Made by a program: the position numbers and the translations under genes. The notes under the pieces were generated by a model. That model was not told the DNA's origin. It searched no databases and saw nothing but the letters and a program-made list of their open reading frames with translations. Positions 24,186 through 36,844 of a stretch of DNA of 64,000 bases are shown piece by piece. Origin of the DNA: Enterobacter sp. RHBSTW-00994. GTDB lineage: Bacteria; Pseudomonadota; Gammaproteobacteria; Enterobacterales; Enterobacteriaceae. Location of the stretch: positions 62,001 through 126,000 of the forward strand of contig NZ_CP056199.1 in assembly GCF_013782625.1 (NCBI RefSeq), read 5' to 3'. Positions within the stretch are counted from its first letter, which is position 1. Each line of letters begins with the position of its first letter.

Positions 24186-25577
24186 TCAATTTTTTTCAGG
24201 CGGGAAAACGAGGTTGAGCACAATCGCAGTGATACCGCCAGCCGCGATGCCGGAGGAGAGCAGGTTTTTCACCCAGTCAGGTGCAAACTGCAGAATCAAC
24301 GGTTGCTGAGAAACGCCCAGACCTACGGCCAGAGACAGCGCGATAATCATGATTGCGCGACGGTTCAGCGGCTCACGGGAGACAATGCGTACACCAGAGG
24401 CCGCGATTGTCCCGAACATGACCAGCGTCGCGCCGCCCAGTACCGGCTCAGGGATGTGCTGCACAAAGCCACTGACCGCCGGGAACAGACCGAGGACGAT
24501 CAGCATCAATGCCACCACAAAACCGACATAACGGCTGGCGACACCCGTCAACTGGATCACGCCGTTGTTCTGGCCGAAGCAGGAGTTCGGGAAGGTGTTG
24601 AACACCGCGGAAACAAATGAGTTCAGACCATTCGCCAGTACGCCGCCTTTCAGGCGCTTCATGTACAACGGGCCAGAAACAGGCTGCTCAGAGACATCTG
24701 ACGTTGCTGTGATATCGCCGATAGTTTCCAGCGAGGTGATCATAAAGACCAGCATCAGCGGCAACAGCAGGTTCCAGTCGATGCCTAAGCCGTAATACAA
24801 CGGAGTAGGGACCATAATCAGCGGGCTGTTGGTTGGGGCGGTATTCTCCGGCAGCATACCCAGCGCCCAGGCCATCAGATAACCAGCAGCCATCGCAATC
24901 ACCAGGGATGCTACACGCAGATACGGGTTACGCTGGCGATTCAGCAGAATAATGATGCCCAGCACCACACCAGCCAGCAGCAGGTTTTTCGGTGCGCCAA
25001 AGGTATGGTCACTCATGGCTGCATAGCCACCGCCGATGGACGTCAGGCCAACCTGAATCAACGACAGACCGATGATCATCACCACCACACCGGAGACCAG
25101 CGGAGTAATCACGCGACGCGCCAGATGCAGTACGCGGGAAATGACCATCTCGGTACAACTTGCCAGCATCAGTGTACCGAACAGGGCCGCCATCATGGTC
25201 GGGACATCCGCGCCGCCCGTTTTCAGTGCCGTCCCGCCCATAATCAGCGGAGCCACAAAGTTAAAACTGGTTCCCTGAATCGACAGCAATCCTGACCCGA
25301 CCGGACCCCAGGCTTTAATTTGAATAACCGAGGCCACGCCGGAGGCAAACAGGGACATGCTGATGATGTGCTGAGTATCTTGTGTCGGTAAACCGAGCGC
25401 CTGACAGATCAACAGAGCAGGAGTAATGACCGCAACAAACATGGCCAGCAAATGCTGACAGGCGGCGAACAACGTTTGCGCCAGAGGCGGGCGATCTTCC
25501 AGGCGGTAGATCAATTCACTATTCTGCTTCTGCGCAATCGGTTGCGCATCAGGAGACTCTATGGTGTTAACGGACAT
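24186..25577 (-). CDS. xanP: Xanthine permease XanP
   Basis: 463 residues from the ATG at 25577, the same length as E. coli XanP (formerly YicE), with near-identical core sequence. It is a nucleobase-ascorbate (NCS2) family transporter of fourteen membrane segments that takes up xanthine with protons. Key residues appear in [20 protein letters not shown] (the conserved Gln-His-type substrate loop), [11 protein letters not shown] and [19 protein letters not shown]. It is monocistronic, with 211 bp before the next gene's start on the other strand. Confidence 0.97.
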   Translation of the reverse strand: MSVNTIESPDAQPIAQKQNSELIYRLEDRPPLAQTLFAACQHLLAMFVAVITPALLICQALGLPTQDTQHIISMSLFASGVASVIQIKAWGPVGSGLLSIQGTSFNFVAPLIMGGTALKTGGADVPTMMAALFGTLMLASCTEMVISRVLHLARRVITPLVSGVVVMIIGLSLIQVGLTSIGGGYAAMSDHTFGAPKNLLLAGVVLGIIILLNRQRNPYLRVASLVIAMAAGYLMAWALGMLPENTAPTNSPLIMVPTPLYYGLGIDWNLLLPLMLVFMITSLETIGDITATSDVSEQPVSGPLYMKRLKGGVLANGLNSFVSAVFNTFPNSCFGQNNGVIQLTGVASRYVGFVVALMLIVLGLFPAVSGFVQHIPEPVLGGATLVMFGTIAASGVRIVSREPLNRRAIMIIALSLAVGLGVSQQPLILQFAPDWVKNLLSSGIAAGGITAIVLNLVFPPEKN

Positions 25578-25803
25578 CGGCGGCAATCCCACGGTGGAAA
25601 AGCGGGCATTTTATCTGACCAGTTGGTAAAAGCAAACGATTGCCAGCGAAAAAAGAACAGAATTCCTTTTCCCTGACGTGACTTTTTCTATAACGATGCG
25701 GAGAAAATAATTACACTTTTGCCGTCGATTGCTCATGAAGAGCACAAATCGGCCCAGGATAACGCCGCGTGTGTATGGAATACGCGCAATTAAAGGAGCC
25801 CCT

Positions 25804-27006
25804 ATGATTCATCTCGATACGTTGTCGACGCTTGTTGCCGCAACGCTGGTGCTGCTGCTCGGGCGCAAGCTTCTGCACAGTATTGCCTTTCTCAAAAAGT
25901 ACACCATTCCTGAACCTGTTGCCGGTGGTTTGCTGGTGGCGCTGGCCTTGCTGGTCCTGAAAAAAAGCATGGGCTGGGAAATCGATTTTGACATGTCCCT
26001 GAAAGACCCGCTGATGCTGGCTTTCTTTGCCACTATCGGTCTGAACGCCAATCTGGCGAGTTTGCGCGCGGGGGGAAAAGTCCTCGGCGTATTTCTGATC
26101 GTCGTGGTCGGGCTGCTGGTGATGCAAAATGCCATCGGCATTGGCATGGCTTCCTTGCTGGGTCTGGATCCGCTGATGGGGTTGCTGGCCGGTTCAATCA
26201 CCCTTTCCGGTGGACATGGTACAGGTGCGGCGTGGAGCAAGCTGTTTACTGAACGCTATGGATTTGAGAATGCCACAGAAGTGGCGATGGCTTGTGCAAC
26301 CTTTGGCCTTGTACTGGGCGGCCTGATTGGCGGCCCGGTGGCGCGGTATCTGGTGAAGCATTCCAGTACACCGAATGGCAGACCGGACGACGAACTGGTT
26401 CCCACGGCATTTGAAAAGCCGGATGTCGGGCGCAGCATTACCTCTCTGGTACTGATTGAAACCATTGCAATGATTGCTATCTGCCTGACTGCTGGAAAGG
26501 TCGTTGCACAATGGCTGGCGGGAACACCTTTTGAGTTGCCGACGTTCGTGTGTGTCCTTTTTGTCGGCGTGGTACTGAGTAACGGCCTGGCCTTGATCGG
26601 GTTCTACCGCGTTTTCGAACGCGCGGTGTCCGTGCTTGGTAACGTCTGCCTGTCACTGTTCCTGGCGATGGCGCTGATGAGCCTTAAGTTGTGGGAGCTG
26701 GCATCTCTGGCATTGCCGATGGTCACCATTCTGGCGGTACAGACCCTCTTTATGGCGCTGTATGCCATGTTTGTGACCTGGCGAATGATGGGGAAAAACT
26801 ACGATGCAGCCGTTCTGGCCGCGGGCCACTGTGGGTTTGGTCTGGGCGCCACGCCAACGGCTATCGCCAATATGCAGGCCATCACCGAGCGTTTTGGCCC
26901 GTCACACACCGCGTTTCTGGTTGTGCCGATGGTCGGGGCATTCTTCATTGACATCGTGAATGCGCTGGTGATTAAACTCTATCTGATGCTACCGATTTTT
27001 GGCTAA
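25804..27006 (+). CDS. gltS: Sodium/glutamate symporter
   Basis: 400 residues from the ATG at 25804, after the AAAGGAGCC ribosome binding site. It closely follows E. coli GltS (401 aa), an ESS-family inner-membrane Na+:glutamate symporter. The two re-entrant hairpins are visible as SITLSGGHGTGAAWSKLF and AAGHCGFGLGATPTAIANMQ. An in-frame upstream start at 25729 gives a basic extension without homology and is rejected. The gene ends three bases before the end of the convergent recG, with no terminator hairpin between them. Confidence 0.97.
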   Translation: MIHLDTLSTLVAATLVLLLGRKLLHSIAFLKKYTIPEPVAGGLLVALALLVLKKSMGWEIDFDMSLKDPLMLAFFATIGLNANLASLRAGGKVLGVFLIVVVGLLVMQNAIGIGMASLLGLDPLMGLLAGSITLSGGHGTGAAWSKLFTERYGFENATEVAMACATFGLVLGGLIGGPVARYLVKHSSTPNGRPDDELVPTAFEKPDVGRSITSLVLIETIAMIAICLTAGKVVAQWLAGTPFELPTFVCVLFVGVVLSNGLALIGFYRVFERAVSVLGNVCLSLFLAMALMSLKLWELASLALPMVTILAVQTLFMALYAMFVTWRMMGKNYDAAVLAAGHCGFGLGATPTAIANMQAITERFGPSHTAFLVVPMVGAFFIDIVNALVIKLYLMLPIFG

Positions 27007-27009
27007 TCG

Positions 27010-29091
27010 TCAGGCGTTGGAATAACGTTCAGTTTCCGGCATCCAGCGCTCAATTAACGCTGCCGCCTGCTCGGGGTAGCGTTCATGAATATGGCGGGCA
27101 AGACGCTGAACTTCGGGGATCATGGCCTGATCGCGCAGTAAATCAGCCACTTTAAATTCGGCATTCCCCGTTTGACGCGTGCCCAGCAATTCGCCAGGCC
27201 CCCGGATTTCCAGGTCTTTTTGCGCAATCACGAAGCCATCGTTGCTGTCGCGCAGGACTTGCAAACGCATTTGCGCCGTTTTAGAGAGCGGAGCTTTGTA
27301 GAGCAGCACACAGTGAGAGGCAACCGCGCCACGACCCACGCGCCCACGCAACTGGTGGAGTTGCGCAAGTCCCAGACGTTCCGGGTTTTCGATAATCATC
27401 AGGCTGGCGTTAGGGACATCAACACCCACTTCGATAACCGTGGTGGCAATCAGCAGATGCAGTTCTCCCTGCTTGAAGGAGTGCATTACCGCCTGCTTTT
27501 CGGCGGGTTTCATACGGCCATGCACCAGGCCCACCTTAAGCTCCGGCAGCGCCAGTTTCAGCTCTTCCCATGTGGCTTCGGCGGCCTGCGCTTCGAGCAG
27601 TTCCGACTCCTCAATCAGTGTGCAGACCCAGTAAGCCTGGCGGTTTTCCGTCGTGGCAGCATTGCGTACACGGTTGATGATATCGCTGCGACGGGTATCC
27701 GGAATCGCTACGGTGGTGACTGGTGTTCGGCCTGGCGGGAGTTCGTCGATGGTGGAGGTGTCCAGATCGGCATAAGCGGTCATTGCCAGGGTGCGCGGGA
27801 TAGGGGTGGCGGTCATGATTAACTGATGTGGGTGGAACCCTTGCTGAAGCCCTTTTTCCCACAGCGCCAGACGCTGGTGAACGCCGAAGCGGTGTTGTTC
27901 ATCGATGATCACCAGGGCCAGACCGTTAAATTGTACCTGTTCCTGGAATATCGCGTGAGTACCCACAATCATCTGAACCTGACCGCTGGCAATGGCATCC
28001 TGTTGCGCAAGGCGCGCCTTGCCTTTTTGCTTACCGGCCAGCCAGCCTACTTCAACCCCGAGCGGGGCAAACCAGTTGCGGAAATTATTCGCATGCTGCT
28101 CGGCCAGCAGCTCAGTAGGCGCCATCAGTGCGACCTGTTTGCCGTGGGCAATGGCACGAAGCGCCGCCAGTGCGGCAACCAGTGTTTTTCCTGAACCAAC
28201 ATCACCTTGTACCAGGCGCATCATTGGTACATCGAGCGCCATATCGCGTTCAACTTCGGCAACCACACGAGCCTGAGCACCGGTTGGTTTAAAGGGCAAT
28301 GACGCCAGCAGCTTATCTTTTAAATCATCACGCTGGCTTAGCGGCTGGGCATGGAAACGCTGTGCGCCAGCACGAAGCGCCAGCATACTCAGGTTATGGG
28401 CCAGTAATTCTTCAAGGATAAGCCGCCGTTGTGCCGGATGTTGCCCACTCTCTAAATCACTGAGTTGCAATGATGGTGGTGGACGGTGCAACGTGCGCAT
28501 CGCTTCCGGCAGGCTCATCATCCCTTGTGCCAGTTCGGGCGGCAGCAGTTCAGTAATGGCGCACGTATCGAGCAGTTCCAGAGCCTGATCGGTGAGCTTA
28601 CGCAGGGTGGCCTGTTTAATGCCTTCGGTAGTTGGGTAGACCGGGGTCAGCGTTTCCTGCAATTCCGGTGTACTAAGATCGCCCTGCACACGGTATTCCG
28701 GGTGGATCATCTCTGCGCCGTACTTGCCACGTTTTGCTTCGCCATAGGCCAGCACACGTCGCCCGGTTGCGAGACCATTTTTCATCGCCGCGCTGAAGTT
28801 GAAGAAACGCATAGTGAGAATGCCGGAGCCGTCGCTGATCTGGCAGGTCATCATTCGGCGTCCACCGAAGGTGATATTACAGTTCAGCACTTCGCCTTCG
28901 ACGGTGGCATACACGCCAGGCAGCAGATCGCCAATCTTATAAAGATGGGTACGGTCTTCGTAACGCAGGGGGAGGTGGAGCAGGAGATCCTGCACGGTGT
29001 GCAGGCCAATTTTAGCCAGTTTGCTACTTTGCGCTGCACCCACGCCCGTCAGCGTATTGAGCGGTACGGCATCCAGCAGGCGGCCTTTCAT
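27010..29091 (-). CDS. recG: ATP-dependent DNA helicase RecG
   Basis: 693 residues, as in E. coli. N-terminal wedge domain (OB fold, ~1-155), then a superfamily 2 helicase core: Walker A LVQGDVGSGKTLVAALAAL, DEQH in VIIDEQHRFG, and motif VI QLRGRVGRG. RecG remodels stalled replication forks and branches Holliday junctions. It is the last gene of the gmk-rpoZ-spoT-trmH-recG operon, three bases after trmH. Confidence 0.98.
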   Translation of the reverse strand: MKGRLLDAVPLNTLTGVGAAQSSKLAKIGLHTVQDLLLHLPLRYEDRTHLYKIGDLLPGVYATVEGEVLNCNITFGGRRMMTCQISDGSGILTMRFFNFSAAMKNGLATGRRVLAYGEAKRGKYGAEMIHPEYRVQGDLSTPELQETLTPVYPTTEGIKQATLRKLTDQALELLDTCAITELLPPELAQGMMSLPEAMRTLHRPPPSLQLSDLESGQHPAQRRLILEELLAHNLSMLALRAGAQRFHAQPLSQRDDLKDKLLASLPFKPTGAQARVVAEVERDMALDVPMMRLVQGDVGSGKTLVAALAALRAIAHGKQVALMAPTELLAEQHANNFRNWFAPLGVEVGWLAGKQKGKARLAQQDAIASGQVQMIVGTHAIFQEQVQFNGLALVIIDEQHRFGVHQRLALWEKGLQQGFHPHQLIMTATPIPRTLAMTAYADLDTSTIDELPPGRTPVTTVAIPDTRRSDIINRVRNAATTENRQAYWVCTLIEESELLEAQAAEATWEELKLALPELKVGLVHGRMKPAEKQAVMHSFKQGELHLLIATTVIEVGVDVPNASLMIIENPERLGLAQLHQLRGRVGRGAVASHCVLLYKAPLSKTAQMRLQVLRDSNDGFVIAQKDLEIRGPGELLGTRQTGNAEFKVADLLRDQAMIPEVQRLARHIHERYPEQAAALIERWMPETERYSNA

Positions 29092-29094
29092 GAT

Positions 29095-29784
29095 TTATCC
29101 TGCGTATTGCATGGTGGACCACCACTCGGCATCGGCTTCAATTTCGCCCTGCGCGTTAACATGGGGGTAAGGCAATTTTTTCTGTTTCGCCACGCGGGCC
29201 AGTACCGGATAGCCGCCTTCAAACAGCAGGCGCTGTTGTTCTTCTTCCGGCAGCATGCTGTTGCTGCGTTCGTACATTCCGGCATTCTGACGCTGGCGCT
29301 GTGCTTCGTACAGAATAAGTGCGGAGGCAACGGAGACATTCAGCGACTGCACCATGCCGATCATCGGGATGATGATGTCCTGATCCGCCAGATCCAGCGC
29401 CTCCTGCGTGATCCCGGTTTTCTCCTGACCCATCAAAATACAGGTCGGGCGGGTGTAGTCGATCTCACGAAAATCAACGGCTTTGTCAGACAGGTTCGTC
29501 GCAAGCACCTGCATACCGCGTCCTTTCAGATGCGATACGGCCTCAGCGATGGTCTGGTGAGTTTTAACGGACACCCAGCTGTTGCTGCCTGCGGCCGTTG
29601 ACGCCATGGTACGCATACGGCTGCCAGGCCAGACGGCGTGCACTTCATGCACACCAACGGCATCTGCAGTACGAACAATCGCAGAGACGTTATGAGGTTT
29701 ATGGACCTGCTCCATGCAGACCGTCAGATCAGGCTGACGTCTGGCGAGCATCTCACAAATGCGCTTATAACGCGTTGAATTCAT
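29095..29784 (-). CDS. trmH: tRNA (guanosine-18-2'-O)-methyltransferase TrmH
   Basis: 229 residues of the SpoU/TrmH (SPOUT) family with the trefoil-knot motifs: NVSAIVRTADAVGVHEVH (motif 1, with the catalytic Arg), ILMGQEKTGITQEALDLAD (motif 2) and IPMIGMVQSLNVSVASALIL (motif 3, knot). It methylates the ribose of G18 in tRNAs. It lies four bases after spoT and three before recG. Confidence 0.97.
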   Translation of the reverse strand: MNSTRYKRICEMLARRQPDLTVCMEQVHKPHNVSAIVRTADAVGVHEVHAVWPGSRMRTMASTAAGSNSWVSVKTHQTIAEAVSHLKGRGMQVLATNLSDKAVDFREIDYTRPTCILMGQEKTGITQEALDLADQDIIIPMIGMVQSLNVSVASALILYEAQRQRQNAGMYERSNSMLPEEEQQRLLFEGGYPVLARVAKQKKLPYPHVNAQGEIEADAEWWSTMQYAG

Positions 29785-29788
29785 AAAA

Positions 29789-31909
29789 CTAGTTTCGATT
29801 ACGGGTGACTTTAATGACGTCAGGCATTACGCGGATTTTGCGCATAATGTTTGCCAGATGCACACGATCACGAGCGGTCAGGCGAATAAAGGCGCTGTAC
29901 ACACGGCCGTCTTTTTCTTCCGTATTCAGGCTCTGAATGTTGGAAGAGGCAGTGTTGATCGCGGCGGTCAGGTTCGCCAGTGCACCCTGGTGGTTGAACA
30001 TATCCACCTTGATCTCGGTGATAAATTCTTGTGCCGTTTCCTTATCCCACTCGACTGCCATGAACTTCTCTGGCTCTTTCTGGTAGCCACGGATGTTACG
30101 ACAGGATTCATGGTGGATAACCAGGCCTTTGCCCGGACTGACGTGCGCAATGATCGGATCGCCGGGGATCGGACGGCAGCATTTTGCGAAGGTGATAAGT
30201 ACACCATCTGCGCCTTTGATTGGCAGATGACCGTGACCTTGTGTCGCTGAGGTAGACGGTGCTGCGGAGGCATCGCCCTGTTGCAAGTTTTTCGCCACGA
30301 CCACGCTCATGGCGTTACCGAGGCCGATTTCTGCCAGCAGGTCATCAAGCGACGCAAGCTTCATGCGTTCCAGCTCGCGCTGAATATTCTCTTTCGAGAT
30401 TTCAGCCAGCTTACGACTGCCGCCCAACGCGTGGTTGAGCAGACGACGGCCCAGGCTGACAGAATCGTCACGCTTCAGGTTTTTCAGCAACTGGCGGATT
30501 TTGGCGCGTGCTTTGGAGCTGACGACAAAATTCAGCCATGCCGCGTTCGGACGTGCGCCCGGAGCGGTGATAATTTCGACCGTCTGGCCGCTGGAAAGCG
30601 GCTGAGACAGCGGGTAAGGCTGTCTGTCGACACGTGCACCAACGCAGGCATGGCCGATATCGGTATGCACAGCGTAAGCGAAGTCGACCGGCGTTGCACC
30701 AGCAGGCAATTCGACAATGCGCCCTTCTGGTGTGAAAACGTAAATCTCATCCGGGAAGAGATCGGATTTAACGCTCTCGATAAATTCAAACGAGCTACCC
30801 GCACTTTGTTGCAGTTCCAGCAGGCTTTGCATCCAGCGCTGGGCGCGGATTTGTGCGGTTGTGCTGCTCTCGCCACCGTGCTCTTTATAAGCCCAGTGTG
30901 CCGCGACACCCATTTCGGCCATCTGGTCCATGTCTTCGGTACGAATTTGTACCTCAACAGGAACACCATGTGGCCCGATCATCGAGGTGTGCAACGATTG
31001 ATATCCGTTTGCTTTTGGAATGGCAATGTAGTCTTTCACACGCCCTGGACGCGGTTTATACAGGCTGTGCATCTGACCCAGCACGCGATAGCAAGTATCG
31101 GCATCGTGGACGATCACGCGGAACGCGTAGATATCCATGATCGAGTGAAAACGCTGCTCTTTGAGCACCATTTTGCAGTAGATGGAGTACAGATGTTTTT
31201 CGCGACCGCTGACGCGGCACGGAATTCCCGCTTCCTGCAAACGCCCCTCAATTTCAGAGAGGATCTTTTGAATCATCTCTTTACGGTTACCACGTGCGGC
31301 TTTCACCACCTCTTTAATCACGCGATAGCGGTTCGGGTACAACGCTTCAAAACCTAGCTCTTCCAGCTCGGTTTTAATGTGGTGAATACCTAAACGGTGC
31401 GCCAGTGGGCTATAGATTTCAAGGGTTTCACGGGCAATGCGGCGACGTTTGTCCGGGCGAAGTGAGCCCAGTGTGCGCATGTTGTGGGTACGGTCAGCGA
31501 GTTTGATGAGAATGACGCGGATATCCTGCACCATTGCCATAATCATCTTGCGGAAGTTTTCGGCTTGCGCTTCTTTCTTGTCGCGGAATTTCAGCTTATC
31601 AAGCTTAGAGACCCCTTCCACCAGTTCGGCAACGCTTTTGCCAAACAGTTGTTCCATATCCTGGTAGGTGGCGGGGGTATCTTCGATCACGTCGTGCAGC
31701 AGCGCGGCCATCAGCGTTTCGTAGTCGAGTTTCATCTCGGCCAGAATACAGGCCACCGCTACCGGGTGCGTGATATAGGGTTCACCGCTTGAACGTGTCT
31801 GGCCCTCGTGAGCGTCACGTGCAACGAGATACGCCTGCTGAAGACGTTTAATCTGGTCTTCAGGCAGGTAGTGTTGAATCAGCTGATTCAGGCTTTCAAA
31901 CAGATACAA
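29789..31909 (-). CDS. spoT: Bifunctional (p)ppGpp synthase/hydrolase SpoT
   Basis: 706 residues (E. coli 702). Order of domains: HD hydrolase (the metal pair H72-D73 in LLHDVIED), synthase domain with RFHSIMDIYAFRVIV and GYQSLHTSMIG, TGS near 385-450 (DEIYVFTPEGRIVELPAGA), a helical/zinc-finger segment with CCRPIPGD, and a C-terminal ACT domain. It balances ppGpp synthesis and breakdown in response to carbon, fatty-acid and iron starvation. It is in an operon with rpoZ, which binds RNA polymerase and helps form a ppGpp site. Confidence 0.98.
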   Translation of the reverse strand: MYLFESLNQLIQHYLPEDQIKRLQQAYLVARDAHEGQTRSSGEPYITHPVAVACILAEMKLDYETLMAALLHDVIEDTPATYQDMEQLFGKSVAELVEGVSKLDKLKFRDKKEAQAENFRKMIMAMVQDIRVILIKLADRTHNMRTLGSLRPDKRRRIARETLEIYSPLAHRLGIHHIKTELEELGFEALYPNRYRVIKEVVKAARGNRKEMIQKILSEIEGRLQEAGIPCRVSGREKHLYSIYCKMVLKEQRFHSIMDIYAFRVIVHDADTCYRVLGQMHSLYKPRPGRVKDYIAIPKANGYQSLHTSMIGPHGVPVEVQIRTEDMDQMAEMGVAAHWAYKEHGGESSTTAQIRAQRWMQSLLELQQSAGSSFEFIESVKSDLFPDEIYVFTPEGRIVELPAGATPVDFAYAVHTDIGHACVGARVDRQPYPLSQPLSSGQTVEIITAPGARPNAAWLNFVVSSKARAKIRQLLKNLKRDDSVSLGRRLLNHALGGSRKLAEISKENIQRELERMKLASLDDLLAEIGLGNAMSVVVAKNLQQGDASAAPSTSATQGHGHLPIKGADGVLITFAKCCRPIPGDPIIAHVSPGKGLVIHHESCRNIRGYQKEPEKFMAVEWDKETAQEFITEIKVDMFNHQGALANLTAAINTASSNIQSLNTEEKDGRVYSAFIRLTARDRVHLANIMRKIRVMPDVIKVTRNRN

Positions 31910-31928
31910 GGGCGACCCGCAGGTTTAA

Positions 31929-32204
31929 TTAACGACGACCTTCAGCAATGGCGGTTACGGCCTGCAGTTCTGCGGCTTCCTGCTCTTGCTGCTCCTGGCG
32001 CTCACGCACGTCGAGGATCTGGTTGTTGATCAGACCTTCTTCGATTTCGCGAAGTGCAATAACGGTGGTTTTATCGTTTTCTTCCGGTACAAGCGGATCT
32101 TTTCCGCCTACCTGCATCTGACGAGCGCGACGCGCGGCGACCAGTACCAGGTCAAAACGGTTACCAATTTTCTCTACAGCGTCCTGAACAGTTACGCGTG
32201 CCAT
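31929..32204 (-). CDS. rpoZ: RNA polymerase omega subunit
   Basis: 91 residues, starting [20 protein letters not shown] as in E. coli omega. It contains [20 protein letters not shown], the part that wraps the beta-prime C-terminus. It helps assemble RNA polymerase and forms one ppGpp-binding site. It lies between gmk and spoT in the operon. The protein ends in a Glu/Gln-rich helical tail. Confidence 0.98.
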
Positions 32205-32258
32205 ACTTAAAATGCTCCACAGGTGAAGAAATGACTGGGCATGATACTGAAAGTGGGT

Positions 32259-32900
<642 letters not shown>

Positions 32901-33067
32901 TTAACGAAGAAGTCCTACATACGGGCCTATTATACACGTCGGCGCAGTGTGACGTAGCCTTTGTCACACTTTTTCCCCCAGATTATTGAATTTTGCGTAC
33001 CGTTTTCCGGTTTTACGTACGGTTTTCAGCAACAAAAATAAAGGCTGGATAGCGCCTCGCAGGTTGA

Positions 33068-34804
<1,737 letters not shown>

Positions 34805-34806
34805 AC

Positions 34807-35424
34807 TCAGTGTGCGCCGTGTTTGTAGTAAAAAACAGGCAGGCCGAGTTTAAGGCGCAGGGCCAGCATACGTGCAGTGAAGCCAAACAACAGCGTGGAG
34901 ATAACCACCACATCGTGGTTGGAAACATAGTGTTGCAAGGCGATGTAGAGTACGGCTGCGGCAAAGGAGATACCTGCGTACAGCTCTTTCTGGAAAACCA
35001 GCGGAATGCGTTTGCAGAACATGTCACGCAACACGCCGCCAAACACCCCTGTGACTACTGCCGCGATAGTGGCAATAACCGGGCCCTCACCCATATCCAG
35101 CGCGATTTGTGCGCCAATGATCGAGAAGACGATAAGGCCAAGTGCATCAAGCACCAGAAACAGGCGGCGCAGATGCGGCATAACCGGAGCCACAATTGTC
35201 GTCAGTACGGCGGCTGTGGCAACGATAATGACGTATTCCGGGTTTTTAACCCAACCAAGCGGGTAATGGCCAAGCAGGATATCGCGTACTGAACCGCCGC
35301 CCAGAGCGGTTGCGGTGGCGATAATAATCACGCCGAAGGTGTCCATACGACGACGCCCGGCTGCGAGCGCGCCCGTCATGGCTTCTGCCGTGATGCCAAT
35401 GAGATACAGAATGTGAAGCAGCAT
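34807..35424 (-). CDS. yicG: Inner-membrane protein YicG (UPF0126/TRIC-type)
   Basis: 205 residues with about seven hydrophobic segments and the paired UPF0126 glycine-rich motifs: [14 protein letters not shown] and a second-repeat [15 protein letters not shown]. The internal duplication is that of TRIC-type trimeric cation channels. The physiological role in enterobacteria is not settled. Order and convergence with ligB are as in E. coli. Confidence 0.94.
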   Translation of the reverse strand: MLLHILYLIGITAEAMTGALAAGRRRMDTFGVIIIATATALGGGSVRDILLGHYPLGWVKNPEYVIIVATAAVLTTIVAPVMPHLRRLFLVLDALGLIVFSIIGAQIALDMGEGPVIATIAAVVTGVFGGVLRDMFCKRIPLVFQKELYAGISFAAAVLYIALQHYVSNHDVVVISTLLFGFTARMLALRLKLGLPVFYYKHGAH

Positions 35425-35533
35425 ATACCCTCCGGAATGAAGGTCTGGAGGTTAGCGATTTGAGCGTATGATCACGATTGAGATTTTCTAAGGTGAAGTG
35501 TTTAGGATAACTATTATTAATGTTATTTTTTTG

Positions 35534-35571
35534 AATTTCATTAAATTAACAGTATGTAATTTAATGAAATT
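35534..35571. repeat. Perfect 15-bp AT-rich inverted repeat
   Basis: AATTTCATTAAATTA at 35534-35548 is matched exactly by its reverse complement at 35557-35571 around an 8-base spacer. It lies in the 361-bp gap between yicG and ada, which otherwise holds no gene. Such a long perfect arm pair is unusual in intergenic DNA. It could be a cruciform, a regulator site or a remnant of insertion. Confidence 0.7.
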
Positions 35572-35697
35572 AATCTTATTCTGGGTGCTCTTTTTATAGG
35601 GTTTTTATTTTATTTTCACTTAAAAATACTAATCGATTAAAATAACATATGTGGTGGTTAACAACGCAAGTGAACGACAGATGCCTGAGGTATAAGA

Positions 35698-35719
35698 GAG
35701 AGTCAAGATCATGACTCTC
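35698..35719. repeat. 8-bp hairpin GAGAGTCA/TGACTCTC
   Basis: Perfect 8-bp arms enclose AGATCA. The hairpin lies between the long AT-rich inverted repeat and the ada terminator. There is no T-run on either strand, so its role is unclear. Confidence 0.45.
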
Positions 35720-35723
35720 CGAT

Positions 35724-35743
35724 AAAAAGCCCCTGACTGGGGT
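35724..35743 (-). terminator. Terminator after ada
   Basis: Read on the minus strand, CCCC-AGTCA-GGGG is followed by CTTTTT. It lies 43 bp past the ada stop. The stem is short, so termination is probably moderate. Confidence 0.5.
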
Positions 35744-35785
35744 AAGGTCTGGCCATCATAAATCGCTTTTGAGGGACATCCGCAC

Positions 35786-36844
35786 TCAGAGAGATTTTCT
35801 CCTGAGGTTATTTTCGTGGTCGATCAACCATTTCTTCCGGGCAATGCCACCACCGTAGCCGGTCATTGAACCATCTTTGCCGATAACACGATGGCAGGGG
35901 ATGACAATCGCGACGCGATTAGCGCCATTGGCTGAGGCGATTGCCCGAGCGGCTGTTGGTTTGCCAATATCAGTGGCAATCGACTGATAGTGAGTTGTTT
36001 CCCCGAATGAGACGCTTTGCAATTCGTCCCAAACGATGCGCTGGAATTCACTTCCGGGTGTATCAAGGGCGACACTGAACATTTGGCGCTGGCCTGCAAA
36101 ATACTCACCAATCTCTTTCTCGGCCTGGCGCGTGTGTCTGTTCTCCCCCGCGATAATATTGGCGTTAAACAGGTTTTGCAGGTCTCTGAATTCCGTTTCC
36201 AGCGCACGACGGTCAACAAACTCCAGCAGGCATATACCTCGCTCAGTGGCGCAGACAAACATCGGCCCTAATGGGGTGGTAAACCGGTGAATTAAAATAG
36301 TGTCACTGCGCGCACTTGGTGCGGAGCCTGTCAGCTTTTTGCAGGTATACCCAAATCCACTTAGTGACTCATAGCCACTATCGAAGGCGACATCAGTTGT
36401 TGAGCGGCCTGACTTGAGTTCCTGCAATGCCACATTAACGCGCTGCATACGTTGAAAAGCCTGAAAGGTGATACCGTGATTTTGCAGGAACCAGCGTCGT
36501 ACTCGCTCCGGGCTGATGTTGTGTTGTCGAAGCTCAGAATCGCTGATGCGCACTTTCGGCTCTTCCCGCACCAGCCTGAGCGCATGTTCGATAAAGTCCG
36601 GCGCTGTACAGGCATTTTCGGTTGGACGGCACACTTTGCATGGGCGGAAACCGGCATCCAGTGCGGATTTGAAATCATTATAAAATTCAACATTTTCACG
36701 CTTTGGTTTTCGTGCCCGGCACACCGAGATACAAAAGACACCCGTTGTTTTCACGCCAACAAAGAACACGCCCGTGAACTCAGCAGCGCGTTCGAGTAAT
36801 GCTTCGTACCACATATTGCACAAGGCGTTATCGGTTATTTTCAT
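35786..36844 (-). CDS. ada: Ada-type bifunctional regulator/O6-methylguanine-DNA methyltransferase
   Basis: 352 residues (E. coli Ada 354). The N-terminal zinc domain carries C38 and C42 (TTGVFCISVCRARK) and the second pair in GFRPCKVCRP; C38 accepts methyl groups from phosphotriesters. An AraC-type DNA-binding domain follows (~85-180, PERVRRWFLQNHGITFQAFQRMQ). The C-terminal methyltransferase has the PCHRV active site. The sequence is quite divergent from E. coli Ada. Its start lies inside the end of the PEP-mutase-family gene (17-bp overlap), so the two are co-transcribed. It sits where K-12 has dinD, which suggests gene replacement or acquisition. Confidence 0.92.
   Translation of the reverse strand: MKITDNALCNMWYEALLERAAEFTGVFFVGVKTTGVFCISVCRARKPKRENVEFYNDFKSALDAGFRPCKVCRPTENACTAPDFIEHALRLVREEPKVRISDSELRQHNISPERVRRWFLQNHGITFQAFQRMQRVNVALQELKSGRSTTDVAFDSGYESLSGFGYTCKKLTGSAPSARSDTILIHRFTTPLGPMFVCATERGICLLEFVDRRALETEFRDLQNLFNANIIAGENRHTRQAEKEIGEYFAGQRQMFSVALDTPGSEFQRIVWDELQSVSFGETTHYQSIATDIGKPTAARAIASANGANRVAIVIPCHRVIGKDGSMTGYGGGIARKKWLIDHENNLRRKSL

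Noticed and set aside
30281-31357. Long plus-strand open frame opposite spoT
   Set aside because: It lies antisense to conserved SpoT codons and lacks any family pattern or ribosome binding site.
32990-33040. Repeated GTACsGTTTTC motif upstream of ligB
   Set aside because: The copies are short and imperfect and fit no known operator, so no site is called.
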